A DNA stretch of 17,469 nt from an uncultured Bacteroidaceae bacterium (GTDB lineage Bacteria; Bacteroidota; Bacteroidia; Bacteroidales; Bacteroidaceae), in assembly GCA_904501945.1 (NCBI GenBank), contig CAJGCU010000052.1:1-17469 (forward strand), in the 5' to 3' direction. The notes beneath the pieces were generated by a model. The model had not been told where the DNA came from, ran no database searches, and saw nothing but the letters and a program-made list of their open reading frames with translations. The position numbers and the translations under genes were made by a program. Positions 6,868 through 13,665 of this stretch are shown one piece after another; within the stretch, counting starts at the first letter, position 1, and the number at the start of each line of letters is the position of its first letter.

Positions 6868-9027
6868 ATGAAAGTTTACCAGACCAACGAAATCAAGAAC
6901 ATTGCCCTACTTGGCAATGACGGTGCCGGTAAGACCACTCTTACCGAAGCACTTTTGTATGAAGCAGGAATCATCAGTCGTCGTGGTCGCATTACAGCAA
7001 AGAATACTGTAAGCGACTATTTTCCTGTAGAGCAGGAGTATGGATACAGTGTCTTTTCTACTGTATTCCATGTAGAATGGAATGGTAAGAAACTGAATAT
7101 CATAGACTGTCCTGGAGCTGACGACTTTGTCGGAGCTGCCATGACTGCGCTGAATGTAACAGACACAGCCCTGCTCCTCATCAACGGACAATACGGTCCT
7201 GAAGTAGGCACACAGAACCACTTCCGCTACACAGAGAAACTTGGCAAGCCTGTGATTTTCTTGGTGAACCAGCTCGACTCTGAAAAGTGCGACTACAATC
7301 AGGTTGTTGACAACCTCATCGACATCTACGGCTCAAAGGTTGTCCCAATTCAATACCCTCTCAACGAAGGTCCAGACTTCAACTCGCTCATCGACGTGCT
7401 CCTCATGAAGAAATACTCTTGGGGACCAGACGGAGGCGCACCAACGATTGAAGACATCCCAGAAAGCGAAAAAGAAAAGGCAATGGAGATGCACCGCGCA
7501 CTCGTAGAGGCTGCTGCTGAAAATGACGAGGAACTGATGGAGAAGTTCTTCGACACTGAAACTCTCACAGAAGATGAACTGCGTACAGGTATCCGCAAAG
7601 GCTTGGCTGCACGTTCCATGTTCCCTGTTTTCTGCGTCTGCGCAACAAAGGACATGGGTGTACGCCGTTTGATGGAATTCCTCGGCAACGTTGTGCCATT
7701 TGTTGACGAAATGCCACAGGAACACAACACACGCGGCGAGGAAGTGAAGCCAGATCCAAATGCGCCTACATCACTCTACTTCTTCAAGACCGCCAACGAA
7801 CCACATATCGGTGGTGTACAATACTTCAAGGTAATGTCTGGTAAAGTTCGCGAAGGCGATGACCTGACCAACACCGACCGTGGTTCAAAAGAACGCATCG
7901 CACAGCTGTTTGCATGCGCTGGCGCAAACCGTATCAAGGTAGAAGAACTGGTTGCAGGAGACATTGGCTGTACAGTGAAGCTGAAGGATGTACGCACTGG
8001 CAATACGCTTGCAGGCAAAGACTGCGAACACAGATTCAATTTTGTGAAATATCCAAATCCGAAGTACATCCGCGCTGTCAAGGCTGAAAACGAAGCTGAC
8101 ACAGAAAAAATGGTTGCAGCCATCCAAAAGATGTCACAGGAAGACCCAACATGGATTCTTGAACAATCTAAGGAACTGAAGCAGACGCTGGTGAAGGGAC
8201 AGGGAGAATTCCATCTCCGCACCCTCAAATGGAGAATGGAGAACAACGAAAAGATTGCCATCCGATTCGAAGAGCCAAAGATTCCTTATCGCGAAACTAT
8301 CACTAAGGCCGCACGTGCTGACTACCGCCACAAGAAGCAGTCTGGTGGTGCAGGACAGTTTGGTGAAGTTCACCTCATTGTAGAGCCTTACTACGACGGT
8401 ATGCCTGATCCTACCACTTACAAGTTCGGCAATCAGGAATTCAAGATTAACGCCAAGAGCAAAGAAGAGGTGGATCTTGAATGGGGCGGAAAGGTTGTCT
8501 TCATCAACTCTGTTGTTGGTGGCGCTATCGACACCCGCTTCATGCCAGCCATCCTCAAGGGTATCATGAGCCGCATGGAGCAAGGTCCGCTGACAGGTTC
8601 ATATGCACGAGATGTACGCGTCATCGTCTATGACGGAAAGATGCACCCAGTTGACTCCAACGAACTTTCATTCATGCTGGCAGGCCGCCACGCTTTCTCA
8701 GACGCCTTCAAAGAGGCTGGTCCAAAGTTGCTGGAGCCAATTTATGACGTCGAAGTATTCGTGCCAGGCGACAAGATGGGTGACGTGATGTCCGACCTTC
8801 AGGGCCGCAGAGGTATGATTATCGGAAGCGAGAGTGAAAACGGCTACGAGAAGCTGATTGCGAAAGTGCCTCTCAAGAGCCTCTCAAGCTATTCAACCAC
8901 ACTCAGCTCTATCACAGGTGGACGCGCCAGCTTCATCATGAAGTTCGCTTCTTACGAACTTGTACCAACCGACATCCAGCAGAAACTGATGAAGGAGTTC
9001 GAGGAACAGAACAAGGACGAAGATTAA
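6868..9027 (+). CDS. fusA2: Elongation factor G paralogue (EF-G2 type) with altered GTPase centre
   Basis: 719 aa, full EF-G length with all domains. G1 is GNDGAGKT (16-23). Switch I has EYGYSV (57-62) where EF-G has ERGITI, so the conserved Thr is Ser61. G3 is DCPGADDF (80-87) where EF-G has DTPGHVDF, so the catalytic His is Ala84. G4 is NQLD (134-137) instead of NKxD. Domain II-III and domain IV are intact; the domain IV tip (KMHPVDSNELSF) keeps the His and VDS used in translocation, and the C-terminal domain has GRRGMI. This pattern suggests a translocase with little or no GTP hydrolysis. In Bacteroides thetaiotaomicron an EF-G2 without GTPase activity supports translation during carbon starvation and gut colonisation; assigning this protein to that family is inference from the motifs. 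It is monocistronic, divergent from hemW, followed by a strong terminator, with rprXY downstream. It is not a tetracycline-resistance TetQ protein, which keeps a working G domain. Confidence 0.9.
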   Translation: MKVYQTNEIKNIALLGNDGAGKTTLTEALLYEAGIISRRGRITAKNTVSDYFPVEQEYGYSVFSTVFHVEWNGKKLNIIDCPGADDFVGAAMTALNVTDTALLLINGQYGPEVGTQNHFRYTEKLGKPVIFLVNQLDSEKCDYNQVVDNLIDIYGSKVVPIQYPLNEGPDFNSLIDVLLMKKYSWGPDGGAPTIEDIPESEKEKAMEMHRALVEAAAENDEELMEKFFDTETLTEDELRTGIRKGLAARSMFPVFCVCATKDMGVRRLMEFLGNVVPFVDEMPQEHNTRGEEVKPDPNAPTSLYFFKTANEPHIGGVQYFKVMSGKVREGDDLTNTDRGSKERIAQLFACAGANRIKVEELVAGDIGCTVKLKDVRTGNTLAGKDCEHRFNFVKYPNPKYIRAVKAENEADTEKMVAAIQKMSQEDPTWILEQSKELKQTLVKGQGEFHLRTLKWRMENNEKIAIRFEEPKIPYRETITKAARADYRHKKQSGGAGQFGEVHLIVEPYYDGMPDPTTYKFGNQEFKINAKSKEEVDLEWGGKVVFINSVVGGAIDTRFMPAILKGIMSRMEQGPLTGSYARDVRVIVYDGKMHPVDSNELSFMLAGRHAFSDAFKEAGPKLLEPIYDVEVFVPGDKMGDVMSDLQGRRGMIIGSESENGYEKLIAKVPLKSLSSYSTTLSSITGGRASFIMKFASYELVPTDIQQKLMKEFEEQNKDED

Positions 9028-9082
9028 TATCACTATCGAATGGCATTATCGTCAATCGTAAAGACACACGATAAACATTGCC

Positions 9083-9120
9083 AAAGGGTTACGCTTCGAA
9101 GCGTAACCCTTTCTTTTTTT
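9083..9120 (+). terminator. Rho-independent terminator after the EF-G paralogue
   Basis: A perfect 15-bp inverted repeat (arms AAAGGGTTACGCTTC and GAAGCGTAACCCTTT, 9083-9112) is followed by C and seven T. It ends 93 bp after the fusA2 stop and isolates that gene from rprX. Confidence 0.93.
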
Positions 9121-9256
9121 CTTCACACACACCTTACACCATGCTTTCCTCAGCATATTTTAAAGATAGTTTCTATTTTCGCAATTAAAAATAACGTATT
9201 TGGTTAACAAATACAAAATATTTAACCTTACTATATTATATTTAGTTAAACCATTC

Positions 9257-9280
9257 ATACTTTTTTAATATTAAAAGTAT
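9257..9280. promoter_or_regulatory. Inverted repeat overlapping the rprX promoter (possible operator)
   Basis: Arms ATACTTTT (9257-9264) and AAAAGTAT (9273-9280) are perfect reverse complements separated by 8 bp. The right arm runs into the -7 box (TATATTTG, 9278-9285) and the left arm lies where the -33 element would be. A dimeric regulator bound here would block the promoter. The region is very AT-rich, so chance is possible. Confidence 0.4.
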
Positions 9281-9285
9281 ATTTG
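9278..9285 (+). promoter_or_regulatory. -7 box (TATATTTG) of the rprXY operon
   Basis: An exact TAnnTTTG match ending 23 bp before the rprX ATG. No TTTG occurs 19 bp upstream, so the promoter may need an activator or be weak. Confidence 0.6.
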
Positions 9286-9308
9286 TGGCGTAAAATTAAA
9301 TTACCAAA

Positions 9309-10838
9309 ATGAAAAAAGCTGCTATCATAGCCTTATCCGCTATTATGGGAATCTCATTCGTCAGTTTGCTCATCATGCAAATGCGATACATCGAAGAGAT
9401 AACAACTCTGCGACACGAGTACTTCCAGGAGTCTGCCCAACGAAGCATGTACGAGACAGCCCGACGCCTCGAGCTGTCAGAAGCCAAGCGTTATCTAGAA
9501 CAGGGCCCCAATGCTGCAAGCGGAATTATCACAGCTGTTGACTCCATTTATGCAAGCACTGACACTTCAATCGTGCAACGTACGCATCAGGTGACAGCTA
9601 AAGACGGCAGCGTTTTCACATCACGCGAAACAACGGCAAGCACCAACCTTTCCGACAAGTACTTCACAAAAAAAATGGGAAGCGACGACGACCGCAAACG
9701 TTCGCTCGAAGAGATTATGGCCATGCGCTATGCGACAGAGAAAAGTCTGGTAGAGGATGTCATTTACAGCATACTTTACACAGCCAATGACCACCCGCTG
9801 GATGAGCGTATCGACTTCATCGAATTAGACCAGCTGCTTAAGAAAGAATTCAGCAGCAATGGCATCAATATACCTTATCACTTCAGAGTCATTGACAGTA
9901 ACGGAGCGACCATCTACAAATGTTCTGATTATGAAGATACAGGACAAGAACTTTCATTTAAGGAAGCCTTGTTCAAAAACGACCCCGTACAATGTGGCGG
10001 TGTCCTGGAAGTTCATTTCCCAGATCTCAGCCATTACATCTGGCGTTCCATGTGGTTCTTCATTCCTTCATTGCTCTTCACAATTATCCTGCTCATCACC
10101 TTCATCGTTACTCTCATGCTGGTGTTCAGACAAAAGAAACTGACGGAACTGAAGAATGACTTCATCAACAACATGACCCATGAGTTCAAAACGCCCATCT
10201 CTTCCATATCACTCGCTGCACAAATGCTGGGAGACAATACTATCAAGAAGACGCCCACTCTGCTCCAGCGACTGACATCGACCATTCTTGACGAAACGGA
10301 ACGATTGAGATTTCAAGTTGAAAAAGTGCTCCAGCTATCAACCCACGAGAATCAGAAAGCTAATCTTCATATGAAAGAAGTTGATATCAACGAACTCATA
10401 GCAGGAGTAGCACACACCTTTGCGTTGAAGGTTGAAAAGAACGGTGGAAAGATCATCACAGTTCTGAACGCCGAATCGCCTATCGTCTGCGTGGACGATA
10501 TGCACTTCACGAATGTTATCTTCAACTTGATGGACAATGCTGTCAAATACAAACGCCTAGACACAAACCTTGAACTTTGCGTGGAAACATGGAACGAACC
10601 CGGTCTGCTATGCATCTCCATCAAGGACAACGGCATCGGTGTGAAGAAAGAAGACTTGAAAAGGATTTTTGACAAGTTCTACCGTGTACCCACCGGCAAC
10701 CTTCATGATGTCAAAGGCTTCGGATTAGGACTTGCCTATGTGAAGAAGATTGTCAAAGACCACAAAGGAAGCATCATTGCCGAAAGCGAATTTGGTATTG
10801 GTACGAAATTCATCATTAAGTTAAAAACCAACAACTAA
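9309..10838 (+). CDS. rprX: Sensor histidine kinase RprX
   Basis: 509 aa. TM1 is at about 4-23 and a periplasmic sensor of about 220 residues follows. TM2 is at about 249-273 (WFFIPSLLFTIILLITFIVT). The HisKA domain has the H-box NNMTHEFKTPISS with the phosphorylated His at 291. The HATPase domain has an N-box (NLMDNAVKYK), G1 (IKDNGIGV), F-box (FDKFYRVP) and G2 (GFGLGLAYVKKIV). Domain order and the partner gene match RprX of Bacteroides fragilis, first found through regulation of a porin-like protein; the natural signal is not established. There is no HAMP domain between TM2 and HisKA. It is co-directional with rprY, 54 bp downstream, and probably autophosphorylates and phosphorylates RprY. 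Confidence 0.9.
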   Translation: MKKAAIIALSAIMGISFVSLLIMQMRYIEEITTLRHEYFQESAQRSMYETARRLELSEAKRYLEQGPNAASGIITAVDSIYASTDTSIVQRTHQVTAKDGSVFTSRETTASTNLSDKYFTKKMGSDDDRKRSLEEIMAMRYATEKSLVEDVIYSILYTANDHPLDERIDFIELDQLLKKEFSSNGINIPYHFRVIDSNGATIYKCSDYEDTGQELSFKEALFKNDPVQCGGVLEVHFPDLSHYIWRSMWFFIPSLLFTIILLITFIVTLMLVFRQKKLTELKNDFINNMTHEFKTPISSISLAAQMLGDNTIKKTPTLLQRLTSTILDETERLRFQVEKVLQLSTHENQKANLHMKEVDINELIAGVAHTFALKVEKNGGKIITVLNAESPIVCVDDMHFTNVIFNLMDNAVKYKRLDTNLELCVETWNEPGLLCISIKDNGIGVKKEDLKRIFDKFYRVPTGNLHDVKGFGLGLAYVKKIVKDHKGSIIAESEFGIGTKFIIKLKTNN

Positions 10839-10892
10839 ACTAAAATAGTTGACCATAGCACACGAATTCATAAACCTTTAAATTTATATTTT

Positions 10893-11615
10893 ATGATTAC
10901 AGACAACAAACTTGAAGAAGTTAACATCCTTCTTTGTGAAGACGACGAGAGTTTAGGCATGCTTCTCCGCGAGTATCTCGAAGCTAAAGGCTATCACACA
11001 ACCCTGTGCCAAGACGGTGAAGAAGGTTTCGACACCTTCTTGCAAAGCAGTTTCAGCCTCTGTATTCTTGACGTGATGATGCCCCGAATGGACGGATTCA
11101 CTTTAGCAAAGAAAATTCGCGAACTCAACTACGACATGCCTTTCATGTTCCTTACAGCCAAGAACCTCAAGGACGATGTTCGAGAGGGCTTTGAGCTTGG
11201 TGCAGACGACTACATCACAAAGCCTTTCTCTATGGAAGAAGTAGTATTCCGCATTGAGGCTATCCTTCGCCGCGTACATGGCAAGAAGAGCAAAGACCAA
11301 GCTGTTCGCCAAATTGGCAAATTCACGTTCGACACTCAAAAGCAGATGCTTTACCTAGGAAGCAAACAGGAAAAGCTAACGACAAAAGAAGCAGAACTGC
11401 TCACCCTGCTTAGCAACCGCCAGAATGAACTGCTACAACGTGACTACGCCCTCAAGACCATATGGATTGATGACAACTATTTCAATGCACGTTCAATGGA
11501 CGTTTACATCACAAAACTGCGTAAGCATCTGAAGGACGACCCCAATGTGGAAATCATCAACGTGCATGGCAAAGGCTACAAGCTTGTCATCAGCAATGGA
11601 GCTGAATCAGCATAA
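10893..11615 (+). CDS. rprY: OmpR-family response regulator RprY
   Basis: 240 aa from ATG 10893. Receiver domain: acidic pocket CEDDE (15-19), phosphoacceptor Asp60 in CILDVMMP, Thr88 in FLTAK and Lys110 in ITKPF. The C-terminal winged-helix DNA-binding domain covers about 138-235 (KLTTKEAELL, the recognition-helix region NYFNARSMDVYITKLRKHL, and VHGKGYKL). The IWIDDNYFNARSMDVYITKL segment closely resembles B. fragilis/P. gingivalis RprY as I remember it. RprY binds DNA and adjusts envelope and oxidative-stress genes in those species; targets here are unknown. No promoter is seen in the 54-bp gap after rprX, so it is probably co-transcribed. Confidence 0.93.
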   Translation: MITDNKLEEVNILLCEDDESLGMLLREYLEAKGYHTTLCQDGEEGFDTFLQSSFSLCILDVMMPRMDGFTLAKKIRELNYDMPFMFLTAKNLKDDVREGFELGADDYITKPFSMEEVVFRIEAILRRVHGKKSKDQAVRQIGKFTFDTQKQMLYLGSKQEKLTTKEAELLTLLSNRQNELLQRDYALKTIWIDDNYFNARSMDVYITKLRKHLKDDPNVEIINVHGKGYKLVISNGAESA

Positions 11616-11634
11616 TAAAGTAAAAATAAAAAAG

Positions 11635-11665
11635 AAAAGGTGGACAATTGTCCACCTTTTTTGTT
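11635..11665 (+). terminator. Terminator of the rprXY operon
   Basis: A perfect 13-bp inverted repeat (arms AAAAGGTGGACAA and TTGTCCACCTTTT, 11635-11660) is followed by a T-rich tract. It lies 20 bp after the rprY stop. The flanking A-run could also make it work on the minus strand, for the convergent gene at 11710-11895. Confidence 0.9.
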
Positions 11666-11709
11666 TCTTCACAAAAGAATCACAATAGGCTGTAATTCTT
11701 CCGAAAGCT

Positions 11710-11895
11710 TTACTCATCTATTTTCTTCTTCATATAAATATGAGTCAGGAGGCCTGCTACAATAAGCACTACGCTGCCCCAAGTGTACCAGTTCTGGTCT
11801 GCCAAATCATTCATAAAAGGCACTAAAGAACAGAGAACCAGAAGCAATGCGCCTAACACGATGAGGATAATACCAAGGTCTTTCTTCATTTTCAT
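11710..11895 (-). CDS. Two-helix inner-membrane mini-protein, function unknown
   Basis: 61 aa with Lys at both ends (MKMKKD...MKKKIDE). There are two hydrophobic helices, about 7-27 (LGIILIVLGALLLVLCSLVPF) and about 37-55 (YTWGSVVLIVAGLLTHIYM), joined by a short polar NDLADQNW loop. By the positive-inside rule both ends should be cytoplasmic. Small double-TM proteins of this look are common in Bacteroidales; I do not recognise a named family. Met at 11895 or 11889 could be the start. It converges on rprY and shares the space before the ribosomal operon; no exact TAnnTTTG box is seen upstream. Confidence 0.75.
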   Translation of the reverse strand: MKMKKDLGIILIVLGALLLVLCSLVPFMNDLADQNWYTWGSVVLIVAGLLTHIYMKKKIDE

Positions 11896-12092
11896 TGTAT
11901 CTATTTATTTTATGTTATTTCCATCAAATCAGTTACAAAATAACAACATTTTCCCCAAACGACGAAACTTTTAAGCAAGATTTTTTCATTTTGTTCAAAA
12001 AATCATCATTTTTACCATCAAACTTTTATTTCCATTTCGCATTCGTTCTCTAAATTCGGCAAAAACCTCATAAACAGAAAAATAATGTTTAC

Positions 12093-12127
12093 TTTTTTTC
12101 GTACTTGCTTTTTTTTTCGTACCTTTG
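12093..12127 (+). promoter_or_regulatory. Promoter of the rpsF operon (-7 TACCTTTG) with duplicated TTTTTTTCGTAC
   Basis: TACCTTTG at 12120-12127 is an exact -7 box, about 69 bp before the rpsF start. The word TTTTTTTCGTAC occurs twice (12093-12104 and 12111-12122), 18 bp apart, the second copy running into the -7 box. The 301-bp gap between 11896 and 12196 holds only this promoter and an AT-rich leader. I could not recognise a ribosomal-protein-binding leader structure. Confidence 0.75.
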
Positions 12128-12196
12128 CGCCGCTTTTGGACAACAAGAGCATAAATAAACATATTATTAACAAACAAAACTTACATTATTGATCTT

Positions 12197-12532
12197 ATGA
12201 ATCAATACGAAACCGTTTTCATTTTAACTCCCGTTTTGTCTGATGCTCAGATGAAGGAAGCGGCTGATAAGTTTGTCAACTATCTCCAGGGCAAAGGCGC
12301 TGAAATCATCAGCACAGAAAACTGGGGTCTGAAGACACTTGCTTATCCTATTCAGAAGAAGACTTCTGGTTTCTACCAGATGGTTGAATTCAAAGCCGAC
12401 CCAACAGTGATTGCTAAATTAGAGTTGCAGATGCGTCGCGACGAGCGCGTTCTCCGCTACCTCACAGTTAAGAACGAGAAGTACGCAGCAGCATATGCTG
12501 AAAAGCGTCGTAACCAAAAGAAGGAGGCTTAA
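12197..12532 (+). CDS. rpsF: 30S ribosomal protein bS6
   Basis: 111 aa, starting MNQYETVFILTPVLSDAQMK, the conserved beta1-alpha1 of bS6, with ENWGLKTLAYPIQKKTSGFY and the MRRDERVLRYL helix typical of the family. The end is basic (EKRRNQKKEA). bS6 pairs with bS18 on the 30S platform. First gene of the rpsF-rpsR-rplI operon, 2 bp before rpsR. No Shine-Dalgarno precedes it (ATTGATCTT then ATG), as is usual in this phylum, unlike the next two genes. Confidence 0.97.
   Translation: MNQYETVFILTPVLSDAQMKEAADKFVNYLQGKGAEIISTENWGLKTLAYPIQKKTSGFYQMVEFKADPTVIAKLELQMRRDERVLRYLTVKNEKYAAAYAEKRRNQKKEA
12521..12527 (+). promoter_or_regulatory. Strong Shine-Dalgarno (AAGGAGG) of rpsR
   Basis: AAGGAGG lies inside the last codons of rpsF, 7 nt before the rpsR ATG. 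It is nearly the full anti-SD complement, which is unusual in Bacteroidota, where SD sites are mostly absent and the 16S tail is held by bS6, bS18 and bS21. Confidence 0.8.
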
Positions 12533-12534
12533 TC

Positions 12535-12801
12535 ATGGCAGCACCATCAGAAATCAGATACTTAACTCCTACAACTGTTGATGTTAAGAAAAAGAAGTAT
12601 TGCCGTTTCAAGAAGAGCGGTATCAAGTACATTGACTACAAGGATCCAGAATTCCTCAAGAAGTTCCTCAACGAGCAGGGCAAGATTCTTCCTCGCCGTA
12701 TCACAGGTACTTCACTCAAATATCAGCGCCGTGTAGCACAGGCAGTGAAGCGTGCACGTCACCTTGCACTCCTTCCATTCGTAACAGACTTGTTGAAATA
12801 A
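12535..12801 (+). CDS. rpsR: 30S ribosomal protein bS18
   Basis: 88 aa with the family signature YCRFKKSGIKYIDYKDPEFL and then GKILPRRITGTSLKYQRRVA and the basic KRARHLALLPF end. It binds 16S rRNA next to bS6 on the 30S platform. It starts 2 bp after the rpsF stop with an AAGGAGG site, so translation can re-initiate or start independently. Confidence 0.97.
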   Translation: MAAPSEIRYLTPTTVDVKKKKYCRFKKSGIKYIDYKDPEFLKKFLNEQGKILPRRITGTSLKYQRRVAQAVKRARHLALLPFVTDLLK

Positions 12802-12807
12802 TAAAAT

Positions 12808-12814
12808 AGGAGGT
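12808..12814 (+). promoter_or_regulatory. Strong Shine-Dalgarno (AGGAGGT) of rplI
   Basis: AGGAGGT lies 8 nt before the rplI ATG, in the 21-bp gap after rpsR. Together with the rpsR site this makes two consecutive canonical SD sites in an operon whose first gene has none. Confidence 0.8.
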
Positions 12815-12822
12815 AAGACAGT

Positions 12823-13347
12823 ATGAAAATCATTCTTAAGAAAGACGTTCTCGGCTTAGGCTACAAGGACGAAGTTCTCACAGTGAAGGACGGCTACGGC
12901 CGCAACTATCTTCTTCCTCAGGGTTTTGCAGTACTCGCTACTGAAAAAGCCGTAAAGCAGCTCAACGAGGAATTGAAGCAGCGTGCACACAAGATTGCAA
13001 AAATCAAGGCTGACGCTGAAGCACAGGCTCAGAAATTCGAGGGTGTATCTCTCGTTATCAAAGCTAAAGTTTCTGAAGGCAAGAACATCTACGGTTCTGT
13101 AGGCGCAAAGGAAATCGCAGCAGCACTCGCAGAGAAAGGTCTCGAAATCGACAGCAAGCTCATCTCTATCAAGGGCGTTAAGGCACTTGGCAACTATGAG
13201 GCTACAGCACGCTTCCACCGCGAAGTGACAGTAGTTATCCCATTCGAGGTTGTTAACGAGAACGGCGAAGCTGCTCCAGCTAAGGTTGAAGAGCCAAAGG
13301 CTGCACCAGCAGAAGAAGTTGCAGAAGACGCTCCAGCAGCAGAATAA
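12823..13347 (+). CDS. rplI: 50S ribosomal protein bL9 with acidic C-terminal extension
   Basis: 174 aa. The N-terminal domain (MKIILKKDVLGLGYKDEVL...GYGRNYLLPQGFAVLAT) and the long connecting helix (LNEELKQRAHKIAKIKADAE) are classic. The C-terminal RNA-binding domain (SEGKNIYGSVGAKEIAAALA) runs to about residue 145. Most bL9 proteins end near 150 residues; here about 25 extra residues rich in Ala, Pro and Glu follow (from NENGEAAPAKV to the end), probably disordered. Last gene of the operon, ended by a terminator about 25 bp downstream. Confidence 0.96.
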   Translation: MKIILKKDVLGLGYKDEVLTVKDGYGRNYLLPQGFAVLATEKAVKQLNEELKQRAHKIAKIKADAEAQAQKFEGVSLVIKAKVSEGKNIYGSVGAKEIAAALAEKGLEIDSKLISIKGVKALGNYEATARFHREVTVVIPFEVVNENGEAAPAKVEEPKAAPAEEVAEDAPAAE

Positions 13348-13370
13348 TTATTCCAATCACATAGGATTCC

Positions 13371-13407
13371 AAGAGCAGGGTTGACACACATCAGCCCTGC
13401 TCTTTTT
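13371..13407 (+). terminator. Terminator of the rpsF-rpsR-rplI operon
   Basis: Stem AAGAGCAGGG (13371-13380) with CCCTGCTCTT (13395-13404), a 14-nt loop that can pair further (TTGA/TCAG), and a five-T run. It starts 24 bp after the rplI stop. Confidence 0.92.
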
Positions 13408-13468
13408 AATTCTGTATCTTCACGCCGATCCCCCCCCATGTCATCAACCAGCAATGAATCCGAAACGT

Positions 13469-13530
13469 ACCCCTCGGGTCTGATGAGGCGCACCCCTCGG
13501 GTACGGCACGACGAACCCGAGGAGTGCGCC
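13469..13530. repeat. GC-rich hairpin with two alternative 5' arms
   Basis: GGCGCACCCCTCGGGT (13487-13502) and ACCCGAGGAGTGCGCC (13515-13530) form a 16-bp stem with one mismatch and a 12-nt loop. A second copy of ACCCCTCGGGT lies just upstream (13469-13479), so the 3' arm could pair with either copy. There is no T-run after it, so it is not a simple terminator. It lies in the 318-bp space between rplI and pflB, upstream of the pflB promoter, in otherwise AT-rich DNA. The gap holds no credible gene. Confidence 0.75.
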
Positions 13531-13605
13531 ATCTACTTCCATGAAAAAATCTCAATTTCACCAATTAAAAATATTTTTTTTCATTCTGAATAGAGAAAAT
13601 TGTCG

Positions 13606-13613
13606 TAACTTTG
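13606..13613 (+). promoter_or_regulatory. -7 box (TAACTTTG) of pflB
   Basis: An exact TAnnTTTG match 52 bp before the pflB ATG, preceded by an AT-rich stretch with a T8 run near the -33 region. Expected leader about 45-50 nt. Confidence 0.75.
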
Positions 13614-13665
13614 CATTGAATATAAGGAAACAGAGATTTACAAACTTACTTCAACATACAATATT

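Noticed and set aside
10832..10851. CAACTA...TAGTTG inverted repeat at the end of rprX
   Set aside because: Only 6 bp with an 8-nt AT-rich loop, no T-run; likely chance in the rprX-rprY gap.
13381..13593. 70-codon open frame in the rplI-pflB gap
   Set aside because: It starts inside the rplI terminator, crosses the hairpin element, and its translation has no recognisable feature.
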